A DNA stretch of 64,000 nucleotides from CAVXEH01 sp963805305. GTDB taxonomy: Bacteria > Chloroflexota > Limnocylindria > QHBO01. The stretch lies in NCBI GenBank assembly GCA_963805305.1, contig CAWDTM010000003.1, positions 372,001 to 436,000 of the forward strand, read 5' to 3'. The position numbers and the translations under genes were made by a program. Positions 63,223 to 64,000 of this stretch are shown here, piece by piece; the first letter of the stretch is position 1, and each line of letters opens with the position of its first letter. The notes beneath the pieces were generated by a model. It was not told where the DNA came from. It searched no databases and saw only the letters and a program-made list of their open reading frames with translations.

Positions 63223-64000
63223 CGGGTCCACGGCGCGAATCGGCGCCCGGCCTCACCGGGGCCGGCCTCGTCGTCATGGCCGCGCTCTGCTTCGGGACGC
63301 TAGGCCCCCTGTCACGGTTCGCCGGCGACGCCGGGGTGAGCAGCCTGGGCCTGGTCACCTGGCGCGCGACGCTTGGCGGGCTGTGCATGGTCATCTTCAT
63401 CGCCGCGCGCCGGTTAGCCGGTCACCGGGCGGCCCTCACCCTGGGCGAGCTGACCGCCCGCGAACGGTGGAGCCTGCTGGCGGCCGGGATGGCGAACACG
63501 CTCCTCAACCTCGCGGTCTTCGTTGCCTTCGAGCGAATCAGCATCGCCCTCGCGCTGCTCGTCTTCTACCTCTACCCATCCTTCGTGGCGATCGCCAGCG
63601 TGGCCTGGTTCGGCGAGCGGCTCGACCGGGTTCGCTGGGCCGCGCTGGCCACTTCGGTGCTGGGGATGGTCCTCGTCGTGGCCGGGGGCAGCTCGCTGGG
63701 CGGGCTCGACGTGCTGGGACTGGTGCTCGCCCTCTTTGGCGCCATTGCGCAGGCCGTGTACGTCCTCATCGCCCGACACGGGTTCGGCCAGGTTCCCGGA
63801 GCCCAGGCAGCCGCAGTGACGATGCTCCTGGCCGGGCTCCTGTACACGGTCCTGGCCGTGGGCATCGGCGGGACGGCGATCATGGCACAGCCGCTCGCCT
63901 CGAGCGCCGCGCTGCTCCCGGTCCTGGCGGCGGGCCTGGTTGGTGCGGGAATCCCCACCGTGGCCTTCATCGCCGGCATCCGGTTGCTGGGCGCCCCGCG
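63219..64000 (+). CDS. DMT/EamA-family transporter, 3' partial
   Basis: An open frame from ATG 63219 runs to the window end (about 260 residues). It shows EamA repeats: LVVMAALCFGTLGPLSRFAG, LVTWRATLGGLCMVIFIAAR, ALALLVFYLYPSFVAIASVA, ATSVLGMVLVVAGG and a second set ending VGAGIPTVAFIAGIRLLGAP. Around eight to nine membrane segments are visible; ten are usual. Members export metabolites or amino acids. It is coupled to the ABC-F gene by ATGA. Confidence 0.85.

Overview
This is a high-GC window (roughly 70% by eye) from a free-living bacterium. A fused actinobacterial-type Kgd 2-oxoglutarate enzyme, an F420/deazaflavin-type reductase, a CGNR regulator and frequent leaderless starts suggest Actinomycetota or a high-GC Chloroflexota class such as Limnocylindria. 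That placement is inference; no rRNA or marker set is present. No CRISPR array, insertion sequence or prophage was seen.

Region 1 (1-5.2 kb) is a lasso-peptide locus cut by the left edge. The minus strand carries a 51-residue precursor with its own promoter, a strong hairpin, the asparagine-synthetase-like cyclase and the B1 leader-binding protein. The plus strand runs head-on into it with the B2 peptidase (partial), a nucleotidyltransferase, and an unusual fusion of a degenerate nucleotidyltransferase-like domain to a PrmC-like methyltransferase.

Region 2 (5.2-7.1 kb) holds a PAP2-family membrane enzyme and an unrecognised protein.

Region 3 (7.1-27.8 kb) is a purine import and catabolism regulon. 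It has a BmpA-type nucleoside/purine ABC transporter (minus), SsnA-like and YgfK-like genes (plus), and a ten-kilobase minus-strand operon. That operon runs GntR regulator, ATCase-like gene with a frameshift, YgeW-type knotted carbamoyltransferase, carbamate kinase, XdhD-type xanthine dehydrogenase, 8-oxoguanine deaminase and two fold-type-II PLP enzymes. All three transcription units start from homologous promoter/operator elements, so one regulator probably controls import, ring oxidation and deamination, and carbamoyl-phosphate-driven ATP recovery.

Region 4 (27.9-49.8 kb) is mostly housekeeping and accessory metabolism. It includes a small TetR-controlled redox operon, two tRNA-Gln(CUG) genes beside glnS with a BKACE gene between them, an MFS transporter, a pyrophosphatase-fold/bPH protein, an orphan sensory-rhodopsin-transducer homologue, a PLP dehydratase, a proline-racemase-family enzyme, a CGNR regulator with palindromic operators, kgd, an acyl-CoA ligase and threonine synthase.

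Region 5 (49.8-58.3 kb) is a compact minus-strand signalling operon: class III cyclase-response regulator fusion, large GAF/PAS histidine kinase, receiver-only protein, LiaF-like protein, P1/DmpA-type hydrolase, and an MFS transporter with a C-terminal cyclic-nucleotide-binding domain. A nucleotide producer and a possible nucleotide-sensing effector therefore share one transcript.

Region 6 (58.4-64 kb) has a small protein, 3-methyladenine glycosylase I, homoserine kinase, a P-loop kinase-like protein, an ABC-F ATPase and a DMT/EamA transporter cut by the right edge.

Many plus-strand genes, and at least one minus-strand gene, lack a Shine-Dalgarno site but carry a TANNNT hexamer 5-10 nt before the start codon, which implies widespread leaderless transcription.
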